A stretch of DNA of 64,000 bases. Origin: Metabacillus dongyingensis (GTDB lineage: Bacteria > Bacillota > Bacilli > Bacillales > Bacillaceae). The notes under the pieces were generated by a model that saw only the letters and a program-made list of their open reading frames with translations, was not told the origin of the DNA and made no database searches. Positions within the stretch are counted from its first letter, which is position 1; every line of letters begins with the position of its first letter. The position numbers were made by a program, and so were the translations under genes. Where the stretch lies: contig NZ_CP082944.1 of NCBI RefSeq assembly GCF_019933155.2, positions 3,102,001 to 3,166,000 of the forward strand, given 5' to 3'. This document shows positions 44,032 through 54,009 of this stretch, piece by piece.

Positions 44032-45405
44032 TCATCTCTCCTGAGTATCTGCTGGGACACGCTTGCTTATTCCCAAAGCGTAATAACTAATTATCACGAT
44101 GCCAAGGAAAACAATCCCTACTATAAGCGATATACGCGTTTCATCATTAAACCACATACCGATTAATACCATCATCAAGAAGGCAATTGTCAAATAGTTT
44201 GTAACAGGAGCAAAAGGCATTTTAAATGGATGTTTGGCCATTTCAGCCCCTTTTTCTCTTCTGAATCGAATTTGACTAATAAGTATGACAAACCATGGAA
44301 TCATACCCGGCAGCACACTTGCACTGTATACGTACACAAATATCTTTGGCGGAGCAATATAGTTTAAAACAACACCAATGGCTAAACCGATAAGTACTGC
44401 AATCGTTCCATATAATGGCACACCATTACGTGAGATTTTCGTAAATAATTTTGGCGCTTGACCATTCACTCCCAATGTATAGAGCATGCGCCCGGCACTG
44501 AATATACCACTATTACAGCCAGACATTGCTGCTGTAATTACAACAAAGTTAATAATACCAGCTGCTGCTGTAATCCCAATTTTCGCAAAAGTTGAGACAA
44601 ACGGGCTTCCAAGAGTATCAAGCTGATCCCAAGGAAAAACAGTGACAATAACAAAAATAGCACCAATATAGAAGATTAAAATACGCCAAATAATACTTTG
44701 AATCGCGTTTGTGATCGTTTTTTGCGGATTTTTCGCTTCTCCAGCTGTAATCCCGATGAGTTCGACCCCTTGATAAGCTGCAATAACCAGTGATAATGCA
44801 AAGAAAAATCCTGACCAGCCGCCTGTAAAGAAACCGCCATGTGCCCAAAGGTTAGATAAACCGATTGCGTCTCCTCCGTTGCCAAATCCGAAGAAAATAA
44901 GACCAATCCCTGCAATAATCATCAAGATTATTGTAACGATTTTAATCATCGCAAACCAAAATTCAAATTCACCGAATGACTTTACGGAAATTAAGTTGGC
45001 TGCACCAAGAATGACCATAGCGATGATACCTGGTATCCAAGCAGGCAGATCCGGGAACCAGTACTTCATGTATGCCCCAACCGCTATAATTTCTGATATT
45101 CCTACGACAACCCACTGGAACCAGTTACTCCAAGCAGTCATATAACCTGCTAATGGATGTATGTACTTATGGCCGAAAGTCGCAAAGGAACCTGTACTTG
45201 GCTCTAAATACAGCATTTCTCCCATTGCACGCATAATAAAAAATATAAATATTCCGCAGATTGCATAAGCAAGCAGGACTGACGGACCCGTCCATTGGAT
45301 AGTGCTAGCTGACCCCATAAATAAACCAACACCAATAGTACCGCCAAGAGCAATCATCTGAATGTGACGAGATTCCAAGCCTCTCTTCAGTTCTTTGTTT
45401 GCCAT
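44032..45405 (-). CDS. Amino acid permease, AAT family (APC superfamily)
   Basis: 457 residues from ATG 45405 (GGGGAGGAA directly before it). Twelve membrane segments; AAT signature [22 protein letters not shown] at the N-terminus, [15 protein letters not shown] and [19 protein letters not shown]. The family imports amino acids with protons (GABA, proline, D-Ala/Gly/D-Ser, aromatic). The best guess is an AapA/YdgF-like D-alanine/D-serine/glycine transporter, not certain. Single gene with terminator. Confidence 0.83.
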   Translation of the reverse strand: MANKELKRGLESRHIQMIALGGTIGVGLFMGSASTIQWTGPSVLLAYAICGIFIFFIMRAMGEMLYLEPSTGSFATFGHKYIHPLAGYMTAWSNWFQWVVVGISEIIAVGAYMKYWFPDLPAWIPGIIAMVILGAANLISVKSFGEFEFWFAMIKIVTIILMIIAGIGLIFFGFGNGGDAIGLSNLWAHGGFFTGGWSGFFFALSLVIAAYQGVELIGITAGEAKNPQKTITNAIQSIIWRILIFYIGAIFVIVTVFPWDQLDTLGSPFVSTFAKIGITAAAGIINFVVITAAMSGCNSGIFSAGRMLYTLGVNGQAPKLFTKISRNGVPLYGTIAVLIGLAIGVVLNYIAPPKIFVYVYSASVLPGMIPWFVILISQIRFRREKGAEMAKHPFKMPFAPVTNYLTIAFLMMVLIGMWFNDETRISLIVGIVFLGIVIISYYALGISKRVPADTQER

Positions 45406-46230
45406 TCCATTTCCTCCCCTAACACTATTAATAACGCAAAACTTAAGCAAGATACGATCAATCTCTCACTATTCGGGACCGAAATGAAGAAGCAGGGCTT
45501 TCTTTTTTTCAATCTATTTTAGGAAGATTACCTCAAAATTCATTCTTTACTTCCCTTTAATCTCCATTCCTTATAGTTTGAAAGATTCATTATCTTAATA
45601 ACGGTTTTTAATCGCCATTTATTTATTTTATAATAATAAATTTACTTAAAAAATACAAATGTTTTTTTCAGGTAAACACTTTACTATTAATAATCAAAAT
45701 CCATTATTTACAAAACAGTAAATGTAATAATAAATATTTTAATACAATGAAAATTTAAAAAAATCCTTATAAGAATATACTTCTTATTGGACTCAGTTAA
45801 GCATTAGTTTTCTTTTTTATGAAATATACCTACGCTTTCATAGAATTTTCAAATAAACAATATCGCAATTTAAACCCCAATTCAATTTACAATAATCGGA
45901 ATATCAATAGATCTATTTACACTTTTTCCACACTTTTTTTAATATAGATAAGATTTTGATAGAAAAGTATAGGTCTAAAACCCTCTAAAATTACCCCAAT
46001 TGTTATTCATTTCATCTCACTATAAAATTCTATTAAATTAAGTGCCTCTTAAAAACCATCTGATCTTCAGCCAGAATTACTTACTTCCATTCAGAATTGC
46101 TGATTAATTGGCCTAGGAGGTGTTTCTGCTCTATTAGCTGGTACTAAATTTCCTTTTTTTATGAACGATCTAGAAATTAATTCCCTGCTCCAGAGACATG
46201 ACACATTCTAATTATCCGATTTTAGCTATT
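45406..46230. other. 820-bp AT-rich intergenic region between divergent genes
   Basis: It must hold the promoters of the permease and the large protease. No recognisable RNA element, operator or repeat was found. Confidence 0.5.
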
Positions 46231-46243
46231 AGGAGGAAGTATT

Positions 46244-49200
46244 TTGAAAAAAATGAATATGAAAACGTTTTTAGCTGCCTCTCTTTCCACAGTTTTACTT
46301 GCTTCACCCCTTTATGATGTAAAAGCATCTGATAAAACGAATCTTGAAAAGTCATTGGAGAGTTCTGTGATTGTAAACAGTAAAAGCGGTCATGATGTAC
46401 AAACCATTACCTTAATCACTGGGGATGTCGTTGAAATACGGACGATCGAAGGCGGCAAGAGTGTCATCAATGTAGAACCTGCTGATCGCAATGGAGCTGG
46501 CGCACAAGTTCTGAATATAGGTGAAGACACCTATGTAATCCCGAGTTCAGCCATGCCATATCTTGCGGCTGACAAATTAGACAAGGATTTGTTTAATGTT
46601 ACTAAGTTGATTAAAAATGGATATGATGACAAGAAGCTTGCTTCATTACCGATTATCGTAGAATATGCAGACTCAAAATCCAGATCTATTCACCAAAAGA
46701 AACCAGCCCTTAAAGGAACTCAAATCGAACGAGTATTAGAAAGCATCAATGGTGCTGCTCTTTCGACTTCTAAAAAAGAAGCGGATACGTTTTGGGATGA
46801 GATTATCCCCCAAAATGCAACAGTACAAAAAGCAAAAACAGATTCTTTACAATTTGAGCATGGAATCGAAAAGATTTGGCTCGATGGCCGTGTAGAAGCA
46901 ACGTTAGAAAATAGTGTTCCCCAGATAGGTGCACCGACCGCATGGGAATCAGGTTTTACAGGTAAAGGGATTAAGGTGGCGGTACTTGATTCAGGCATCG
47001 ACCGGAATCACCCTGACGTTGCAGGACAGTTAGACGAGGCAGTAAGTTTTGTACCCGGAGAAACCGTAGATGATGGGAATGGTCACGGGACACATGTCGC
47101 TTCGACTGTATTAGGAACCGGAGCAGCTTCAGATGGAAAAAACAAAGGAGTTGCGCCTGAAGCCCGTCTAGTTGTAGGTAAAGTGTTAAGTGATCAAGGA
47201 AGCGGCTTAGATTCTTGGATTATTGACGGGATGGAATGGGCTTCTGAACGTGCAAAAGTAGTGAATATGAGTCTAGGAACCTCAGAGCCTTCTGATGGAA
47301 CGGATCCAATGTCTCAAGCAGTAAACAGACTCAGCAAGGAAAATGGCACACTATTTGTTATTGCTGCAGGTAATAGCGGAGCAGAAGGCAGTATCGGTTC
47401 ACCTGGTGCAGCTGATTCCGCGCTGACAATCGGAGCGGTTGATAAAACAGACAATCTTGCTTATTTTTCTTCAAAAGGACCTCGATTTGGAGATATGGGT
47501 CTAAAACCTGACTTGTCTGCACCAGGTGTCGGTATTATCGCAGCACGTTCCAATTTTGCACCGGGAAGCGGTTTTTATTCGAGTAAGGATGGTACTTCTA
47601 TGGCAACTCCACATGTGGCTGGTGCAGCTGCAATCCTTTTACAGAAGAATCCTGACTGGAACGGTTCTCAACTAAAAGAAACATTAATGAGCACCTCCAA
47701 GAAACTAAATTACTCTGCTTTTCATGCTGGAACCGGCCGACTGGATGTACCAGCAGCATTAAGCGAAGTAAGTGCAACAGGTTCACTGTCGTTCGGATTT
47801 TTCAAATGGCCTCATGATCAAGTAGAGCCTGTTCAAAAAACAGTCACCTATACAAACGATGGCGATCAAGCTGTGACATTACATCTCCAAGCTGATTTTA
47901 AAAATACAACTGGTCAAGATGCACCCGCTGGAATGTTAAGTGTATCTGAGAGCCAAATCACTGTTCCCGCAAACAGTAAGAAAGAAGTAACTGTAACCTT
48001 GAATGCTGATCTAGGTGAATTAGGCTCTCGCTATCAAGGGCATCTAACTGCAAAAGATCATTCAGGCAAACAAATTGCACATACAGCAATGGGCATGGTG
48101 AAAGAAGAGGAAAAATACTCTCTTACATTTAAAGCCACTGACCGTAAAGGTGCCCCTGCCCTTACGTATGTCGGTCTAGTCAACAAAGATATGGATGTCG
48201 AATTCGTTGCTGTTAACGGAACAACAGAATTACGTTTACGCCCTGGAACATATTCTGCTATGTCCATGATGGAAGTGGATACTGATACAGACCAGCATGG
48301 CATAGCTTTGGTGGGTACTCCTGAAATCAACTTAGACGGTCCTAAAACGGTAGAACTCGATGCGCGAAAAGCGAAAGAAATAACAACCGAAGTGCCGAAG
48401 AAAACAGAACCAAGCTACCAGCGTATGGAGTATTACCGATCAATTGAGGACAAATCTATCAATCATATCTATTTAATGCCTGTTTGGATTGATAAAATGT
48501 ACGCTGTTCCAACAAAAGAAGTAGCGACCGGAGAGTTTGAATATTTGACTAGATGGCGATTAACGAAACCAGTTCTTGAAATTAATTTTAAAGGAAAAGT
48601 ACTGGATGATATTCCGCTTGCGGGGAGTACGCCTCTTGATGGAAAATATAACTTATCAGCGGTCTATGCAGGAAAAGGAAGTTCTTCTGATTATGAGCGC
48701 TTGAAAGCAAAAGGAAAAGCGGTTCTCGTGGATCGCAGCAGTGAGGTTTCAACATCTGAACAAGCCATCGCAGCAAATGCAGCAGGTGCTAAGCTTCTTA
48801 TTATCGCAAACTATGAAAATAAGGAATTTAGTGAGTATGCAGGAAATTCAGATTATACGGACTTGCCTCTGGCTGTTGCCTCAATAAGTAAAAGAGAAGG
48901 TGACAAGCTCATTACTGCTTCTCGCTCAGGTAATCTTAAACTTCAAGTAGAAGGTGAAGTAAATACACCTTACGTTTATGATTTAATGGATGTACATGAG
49001 GGCAGCATTCCTAAAGATTTAACGTATGCCCCTTCAAACAATGAGCTAGTCAAAATTGATACTCGTTATAAATCAGACCGTGAAGCTCCTGGCGGAGAGT
49101 TCCGCTATGACCTGCGCCCGCATACAAGAGGAGCGGTAGGATTTTTATACAAATTAGCGTTGCCTTCTGTTCGAGCTGAATGGGTATCAGCAACGGAAGA

Positions 49201-49981
49201 TACAAGATGGTATCACCAGGCAAATGTCATCGACAGTCCCTGGGAAATTCGTCAGCCTGCGGTTACTTATAAAAAGGGTCAAAGGCTTCAGGAAAACTGG
49301 TTCTCACCAGTATCACGTCCGCGGTTGGGTGAAGGATATTGGACTCCGTTCCGACAAGGGAACTCTTTCCAATTTAATATTCCGGCTTGGGCGGACTCAG
49401 GAAAAGGACATACTGGCGGAGCCACTTATGATGTTTCCGTTAAAAATCAAACTCTCAAGCTATTTCAAGGAGATGCGCTTGTAAAAGAAGGTAAAGGGCA
49501 AGCTCTAAATATTTTCAGCGGAGTTTCTGAAGATCGTAAACAATACCGTCTGGTGAGTGATGCTGTTCGTGATGCCGAGCGCTGGTCCACGTCCGTGAGC
49601 ACACATACAGAATGGACGTTCTGGTCACAAGAACAGGATGAAATGCGCAACAGCCTCCCGTTTTATTCTCTTGATTATAACGTAGAGACAGATATGAATG
49701 GGAACGCATTGGCTGCTCCCTCCACCACGCTTGATTTATCAGTGTCTAAACTGGAAGGTGCAGAAGGCTATGGCAACATTGCAGGTGCCGCTTTAGAAGT
49801 TTCGTTTAATGAAGGAAAGTCATGGAAATCAGTAAAACTTGAACAGAAAGCAAATGCTCAGTGGACAGCCAAAATCAACAATCCAAAATCTGGTAAATAT
49901 GTTTCCTTAAGAGCAGCAGCTTGGGATGATCAAGGCAATAAAATTTCTCAGGAAGTCATTAAGGCATACGGTTTAAGATAA
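46244..49981 (+). CDS. Large secreted subtilisin-like serine protease (S8)
   Basis: 1245 residues. TTG start eight bases after AGGAGG. Signal peptide (MKTFLAASLSTVLLASPLYD), propeptide to about residue 225, S8 catalytic domain with Asp249 (VAVLDSGID), His281 (GNGHGTHVA), oxyanion Asn377 (AAGNSGA) and Ser452 (GTSMATPHVAG). Beta-rich C-terminal domains follow, including a PA-like segment (AANAAGAKLLIIANYENKEF, about 850-910). No LPXTG or S-layer motif seen, so it is probably released. Length and layout resemble the 1,100-1,300-residue S8 peptidases of actinobacteria and some bacilli. Single gene; likely role is extracellular protein degradation. Confidence 0.88.
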   Translation: MKKMNMKTFLAASLSTVLLASPLYDVKASDKTNLEKSLESSVIVNSKSGHDVQTITLITGDVVEIRTIEGGKSVINVEPADRNGAGAQVLNIGEDTYVIPSSAMPYLAADKLDKDLFNVTKLIKNGYDDKKLASLPIIVEYADSKSRSIHQKKPALKGTQIERVLESINGAALSTSKKEADTFWDEIIPQNATVQKAKTDSLQFEHGIEKIWLDGRVEATLENSVPQIGAPTAWESGFTGKGIKVAVLDSGIDRNHPDVAGQLDEAVSFVPGETVDDGNGHGTHVASTVLGTGAASDGKNKGVAPEARLVVGKVLSDQGSGLDSWIIDGMEWASERAKVVNMSLGTSEPSDGTDPMSQAVNRLSKENGTLFVIAAGNSGAEGSIGSPGAADSALTIGAVDKTDNLAYFSSKGPRFGDMGLKPDLSAPGVGIIAARSNFAPGSGFYSSKDGTSMATPHVAGAAAILLQKNPDWNGSQLKETLMSTSKKLNYSAFHAGTGRLDVPAALSEVSATGSLSFGFFKWPHDQVEPVQKTVTYTNDGDQAVTLHLQADFKNTTGQDAPAGMLSVSESQITVPANSKKEVTVTLNADLGELGSRYQGHLTAKDHSGKQIAHTAMGMVKEEEKYSLTFKATDRKGAPALTYVGLVNKDMDVEFVAVNGTTELRLRPGTYSAMSMMEVDTDTDQHGIALVGTPEINLDGPKTVELDARKAKEITTEVPKKTEPSYQRMEYYRSIEDKSINHIYLMPVWIDKMYAVPTKEVATGEFEYLTRWRLTKPVLEINFKGKVLDDIPLAGSTPLDGKYNLSAVYAGKGSSSDYERLKAKGKAVLVDRSSEVSTSEQAIAANAAGAKLLIIANYENKEFSEYAGNSDYTDLPLAVASISKREGDKLITASRSGNLKLQVEGEVNTPYVYDLMDVHEGSIPKDLTYAPSNNELVKIDTRYKSDREAPGGEFRYDLRPHTRGAVGFLYKLALPSVRAEWVSATEDTRWYHQANVIDSPWEIRQPAVTYKKGQRLQENWFSPVSRPRLGEGYWTPFRQGNSFQFNIPAWADSGKGHTGGATYDVSVKNQTLKLFQGDALVKEGKGQALNIFSGVSEDRKQYRLVSDAVRDAERWSTSVSTHTEWTFWSQEQDEMRNSLPFYSLDYNVETDMNGNALAAPSTTLDLSVSKLEGAEGYGNIAGAALEVSFNEGKSWKSVKLEQKANAQWTAKINNPKSGKYVSLRAAAWDDQGNKISQEVIKAYGLR

Positions 49982-50451
49982 CATACTGAATAAGTCAGAG
50001 TTCTGCAGCATATCCACATTAGATGGGTATGCTTATTTTTATCCAGTATCTACGCTGAAACAGCAAATAAAGAGCAAAATCACTAAAGATCTGCTCTTGC
50101 TATTTTATCCCCCAATTAGATATGTTCCAACTGTTATCCTGCTTTCAATAAAGGATCCAAAAAGCATTAGAGAAATTATCATTTTCACTCCAGGGCTTTC
50201 TCTTTAAGAAAGCCCTATCGCCCTCTTCCGGAGCCTTTTATGTAACGTAAAATCTTCTTAATTGCGTTCATACGAATTCTCCTCACATTCGTTTTTTGAC
50301 ATTTTATATACAAGAAAATCCTTTTATTTCCTCCTAAACCATATCATATAACTCAAGAAAAATGGGTAATATCTGTTATTTTTCTAAATCCAAATAAAAA
50401 ATGCAATCCCTGTCCCTGGATTGCATTTTTATATTCATGAACAGAGTCCGA
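49982..50451. other. Intergenic region between convergent genes with three hairpins
   Basis: Contains the protease terminator (50008-50041, AGCATA/TATGCT plus T tract) and a hairpin without T tract (50192-50216, AGGGCTTTC/GAAAGCCCT). The glpQ terminator is at 50396-50430 (AAAAATGCAATCC/GGATTGCATTTTT). No gene seen. Confidence 0.7.
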
Positions 50452-51552
50452 TTAGTTATTTATAGGCAGGTAATTACTATTTGGCCCTTTATATCTTTTA
50501 GGCATCTTAAAACCATGCTGAGACATGACTTCACGGAGACGGTCTGGATAATCAGTTATGATGCCGTCCGCTCCATCCTCTACTAGTTTGTGCATTGTTG
50601 GAGAATCATTTACTGTCCATGGAATCACTTTTATTCCGGCTTCGTGAGCATCTGCCACCATTTGTTTTGTTACGTATGGTTCGTAGTTTTCATCGGTGAT
50701 TTTGCCGTTCTGTGGAAATCCGTGTACTGGCGAGATTGCATCTGCTCCAAATGATTTGGCTGCTGCAACTAAGTCTCCGTCAAAAGTGTCGATATCGATT
50801 CCACCCAGCCATGGAGATGCTCCCGGCTGGCCTGGCTGCAAAAATTGCGGACCGTTTGTCAGCGCTATGATAGGGAGACTTGGCTCAACTTCACGCATTC
50901 GCATAAGTGACCCCCAGTCAAAGCTTTGAATGGAGACTCTGTCAAGCATTCCTGCCTCACGGACTTCTCGGGCAACAATTTGAACAAATTCTTCACGCGG
51001 GGCGGTTTCATGAGGAGCACCCGCTTCTACCTTTGTTTCGATATTCATTCGGACCTTTTTTGCGTTGTAGCGTTTGACCAGATCGAAAACTTCAGTCAGC
51101 AGCGGCATCTTAGCTCCTGGACTAGTCTCCTGTCCTGGATACTGCGGCTTTGTTTTTGAACCGCAGTCAAGAGTGCGGATTTGCTCAAGCGTTAGATTTT
51201 TTATGTATTTTCCAACATACGGGTACTCGGGATCACCTGAAAATGCCGGAGCTGTATCCTGACAGTTTCCTCCTGAAATCTTGCGGTCATGTGTCACAAC
51301 AGCTTGATGATCCTCAGTGATCTGCACATCTAGCTCAAGGGTATTTACTCCGAGTTCAAGAGCTTTAGAGAATGATGCAATAGTAGATTCAACTGTCAGC
51401 CCTATTCCGCCGCGGTGTGCCTGGAGATCAAATTCAGTTGATCCATAGCCTGTCCTCTCAGCCGCTGAAACGGTCTGTCCATCTCCAGTTGAAACCATAG
51501 TACTCACTATCAGTGCTGCAATTGCTGCATTTAAAAACTTTTTTCTTTTCAT
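50452..51552 (-). CDS. glpQ: Secreted glycerophosphodiester phosphodiesterase
   Basis: 366 residues. Signal peptide (MKRKKFLNAAIAALIVST..., cleavage near VSAAE), then a GDPD TIM barrel. Catalytic His in DLQAHRGG, metal ligands Glu/Asp in LELDVQITEDHQAVVTHD and a Glu in MNIETKVE; WTVNDSPTMHKLVEDGADGIITDYPD closes the barrel. It hydrolyses glycerophosphodiesters, and in B. subtilis GlpQ also trims teichoic acid. Single gene with terminator; no Pho box could be defined by eye. Confidence 0.9.
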   Translation of the reverse strand: MKRKKFLNAAIAALIVSTMVSTGDGQTVSAAERTGYGSTEFDLQAHRGGIGLTVESTIASFSKALELGVNTLELDVQITEDHQAVVTHDRKISGGNCQDTAPAFSGDPEYPYVGKYIKNLTLEQIRTLDCGSKTKPQYPGQETSPGAKMPLLTEVFDLVKRYNAKKVRMNIETKVEAGAPHETAPREEFVQIVAREVREAGMLDRVSIQSFDWGSLMRMREVEPSLPIIALTNGPQFLQPGQPGASPWLGGIDIDTFDGDLVAAAKSFGADAISPVHGFPQNGKITDENYEPYVTKQMVADAHEAGIKVIPWTVNDSPTMHKLVEDGADGIITDYPDRLREVMSQHGFKMPKRYKGPNSNYLPINN

Positions 51553-51718
51553 CTGACATCTCCTTTATACTCTTAAAAGTATTATCCGAATAAAGTATAA
51601 AGTGATTTTGTTAATTCTAGTGCATACAAATAATAAGAAAATATAAAGAAAAATAAGAAGAATGACATAGTTATAGATACCTAGTTACTCCGCCGATACA
51701 TTGATCAAACCTTTTTTG

Positions 51719-52993
51719 TTAATGAACAAATCCTCTTAAAATCAAACGAACCCTCTGTTCACTCGAGAATGTTTTTAGTGTTTTCTTCTCAACATAACGA
51801 TGATTTATCGGCATGAAAATCTCCATCTTATCTTTTATATCTTTCGATGGATGACTGACGATTCTTTCACCTTTTGCTAATCCTTGCAGCACCTCAGTGC
51901 GGTTATTTACCTCTAGCCCAAGATTTATTTCTCTTTTTTCCAGTCTTCCATTTTTAACAACGTAAACATAGGTTTTTCCTGCCTTTTTTTGAATAACGGA
52001 ATCAGGTATGACAACAACTCCATTTCGCTCATCAAGAACGATATCAAGACTGATGTGATAGCCGTGATGCCAGGTTTCATCAGCTTCGATCATTTCAGCC
52101 CGAAATGGATAAAAGCTTTCTTTTTCTTCGACGGATGGCACTCCGATTGGATCCATTTTCAATTCTTTTACCGTACCCTCTTTTTTCTGATCAGGCAAAA
52201 CGTTTGCGGATGCGATTACTTTTTGTCCCTCTTTCACTTTGGCCGCTTGTTTTTCTGAAAGCTTTCCTTCAATGAGAAAAGGCTGATTTGAATTAATTGA
52301 GACTACGGCTTCATTCTCACTTTGTGGATATGGATTGATTTCAGTAACTGTTCCATCCATTTTGCTGGTAATCGTATATTTCGCTTTCTCCCCATGCAAC
52401 TGGGTGATTTTCTGATTCACCCCGTCCACCTGCAAATTGAGATCTTCAATTTGATCCTGTTTGTCGCCAATTTGATTGCTTATCACTTCTTCACTGTTTT
52501 CATTATCTCTATTATCACTATTATTACTATTATTACTATCAATACTATTATTTTCAGTATCAAAGAGATCAGGTGAGGAGTCAGCCTGTGCCTCACTCAG
52601 CTGCTGCTCTAGAGAAGACAAATCAGATTCAGCTGAACTCATCCTGGCATTCAATCTGCTGAACTGCTGTTCCAGTCCCTCAATTTCAGCATCTATATGT
52701 CCAGTTTGATATTCAATGAGAATGTCCCCTGCCAAAATCACATCTCCCTCAGACACCTTTACTTCATTAATCGTTCCTAACGATTTATCATATTTAATGG
52801 AATAATTCGAAGAAGGAATCACGACTCCTTTAGTAGAAAGCAGTTTCTTTAAGTCCCCATTTTCAATATTGGAATACGAGTTTAATGCTTTAGACCTCTC
52901 TATGTGATCTGTGCTCAGAATGATGCTTATATTTATTATGATGAATGCTAGACTGATAGTGATGATAATCCCGATCAACGTTTGCTTTTTCAT
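51719..52993 (-). CDS. yknX: HlyD-type membrane fusion protein, YknX-like
   Basis: 424 residues. An N-terminal membrane anchor, lipoyl-like halves (about 60-95 and 205-250) separated by a coiled coil (about 100-200) that contains a striking Asn/Ser/Asp-rich stretch, then beta-barrel domains and VVVIPDSVIQKKAGKTYVYVV. These adaptors link an ABC exporter to the outside. The upstream yknW-like gene supports a YknWXYZ-type complex, but ATPase (yknY) and permease (yknZ) genes are absent here. It may work with a remote ABC pair. Asn/Ser codon runs (AAT/AGT) near 52500-52560 may be slippage-prone. Confidence 0.7.
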   Translation of the reverse strand: MKKQTLIGIIITISLAFIIINISIILSTDHIERSKALNSYSNIENGDLKKLLSTKGVVIPSSNYSIKYDKSLGTINEVKVSEGDVILAGDILIEYQTGHIDAEIEGLEQQFSRLNARMSSAESDLSSLEQQLSEAQADSSPDLFDTENNSIDSNNSNNSDNRDNENSEEVISNQIGDKQDQIEDLNLQVDGVNQKITQLHGEKAKYTITSKMDGTVTEINPYPQSENEAVVSINSNQPFLIEGKLSEKQAAKVKEGQKVIASANVLPDQKKEGTVKELKMDPIGVPSVEEKESFYPFRAEMIEADETWHHGYHISLDIVLDERNGVVVIPDSVIQKKAGKTYVYVVKNGRLEKREINLGLEVNNRTEVLQGLAKGERIVSHPSKDIKDKMEIFMPINHRYVEKKTLKTFSSEQRVRLILRGFVH

Positions 52994-53001
52994 ATATCCC
53001 C

Positions 53002-53670
53002 CTACAGCGAAATCCCCAGGTTTTGTGTTAATAAAACGAATGAAGCAGTAACCAAAATAAAAATGAAATAAGCAAATAGCACGATGCTTATGATTGATTT
53101 CATGGTTTTATCCGACATCTTCTGCAAAGCTATCATTTGGATCCAGGCACTCCATACCAGAAAGATTGTGACATGACTTAGTGCATTCACAAGAAATGGC
53201 TGGTTTGAAATTAACTGGATAAGGACGCCTAAACCGAATGGAGAGGATTCCGAATTAATTCCTAAATAATAGAAGAGCGGGAAGTTCAGCACTTTTTCTA
53301 TGAATAACAGAAATGCCGGAAACAATCCGATTGTAAAAAGCCTGACCCACCCTATTTCATAAAAAAACACTCTATATACTAATGTAAAGAATAGAAGAGT
53401 GAATATAGGAGAAAGTAATCCCGATAAAAGTCCGCCAATCCCAAATAGAAGCTTAGCGAATTCCAGCTTCTCCTTTTCAATCGTATCCATCAATTTCATA
53501 ATTTCTTCCGTATGTATGCCTAAATAAGCGCTGCCTGCAGCAAGGAGCAGACTTAATCCAATGAGTGCAGCAATTCTTAACCAGAGACCCTTCACTTTTT
53601 CTGATTGATGAAGCTTTTCAAAATGTGTAATTGGATCTAGTAAGCCTTCGAGTATACGAACTTGGTGCAT
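53002..53670 (-). CDS. yknW: Yip1-domain membrane protein, YknW-like
   Basis: 222 residues from ATG 53670 (AGGAGG six bases upstream); the frame opens earlier at 53727. Five membrane segments, Yip1-like. Eight bases upstream of yknX. In B. subtilis YknW is needed for assembly of the YknXYZ exporter that protects from the SDP toxin. Its pairing with yknX supports that identification; sequence likeness is moderate. Confidence 0.65.
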   Translation of the reverse strand: MHQVRILEGLLDPITHFEKLHQSEKVKGLWLRIAALIGLSLLLAAGSAYLGIHTEEIMKLMDTIEKEKLEFAKLLFGIGGLLSGLLSPIFTLLFFTLVYRVFFYEIGWVRLFTIGLFPAFLLFIEKVLNFPLFYYLGINSESSPFGLGVLIQLISNQPFLVNALSHVTIFLVWSAWIQMIALQKMSDKTMKSIISIVLFAYFIFILVTASFVLLTQNLGISL

Positions 53671-53965
53671 GGTAGTCCTCCTGTCAAAAATAAAAACGGT
53701 TACTAGAAATTTATAGCATATTTTCACACTTAATAACAGTTACTTCCGGAATATAACATGAGAAAAATTGAAATGAATCTTAACTGAATATATTAAAAAA
53801 TGAAACTATATATAAACGTTACTTTTAATGGAGAAGGAATCGGTTGGATATATACCATTGGCTCGACAATAGGATATATAATATTAATCAGCTAAATAAA
53901 ACCTGCAAATTTAATCAATAATATCTATATTTAGATTTTAGACTTCTCCCATTACTAATTATACT
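53671..53965. other. Intergenic region, nothing recognised
   Basis: AT-rich, includes the presumed yknW promoter. No structure beyond the terminator at its left end. Confidence 0.4.
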
Positions 53966-54008
53966 AAAAAAATGCGACTCTTCTTCTTTTGAAGGATCGC
54001 ATTTTTTT
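53966..54008 (-). terminator. Terminator of the V4R-STAS gene
   Basis: AAAAAAATGCGA and TCGCATTTTTTT arms; T tracts on both strands. Confidence 0.85.
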
Positions 54009-54009
54009 A

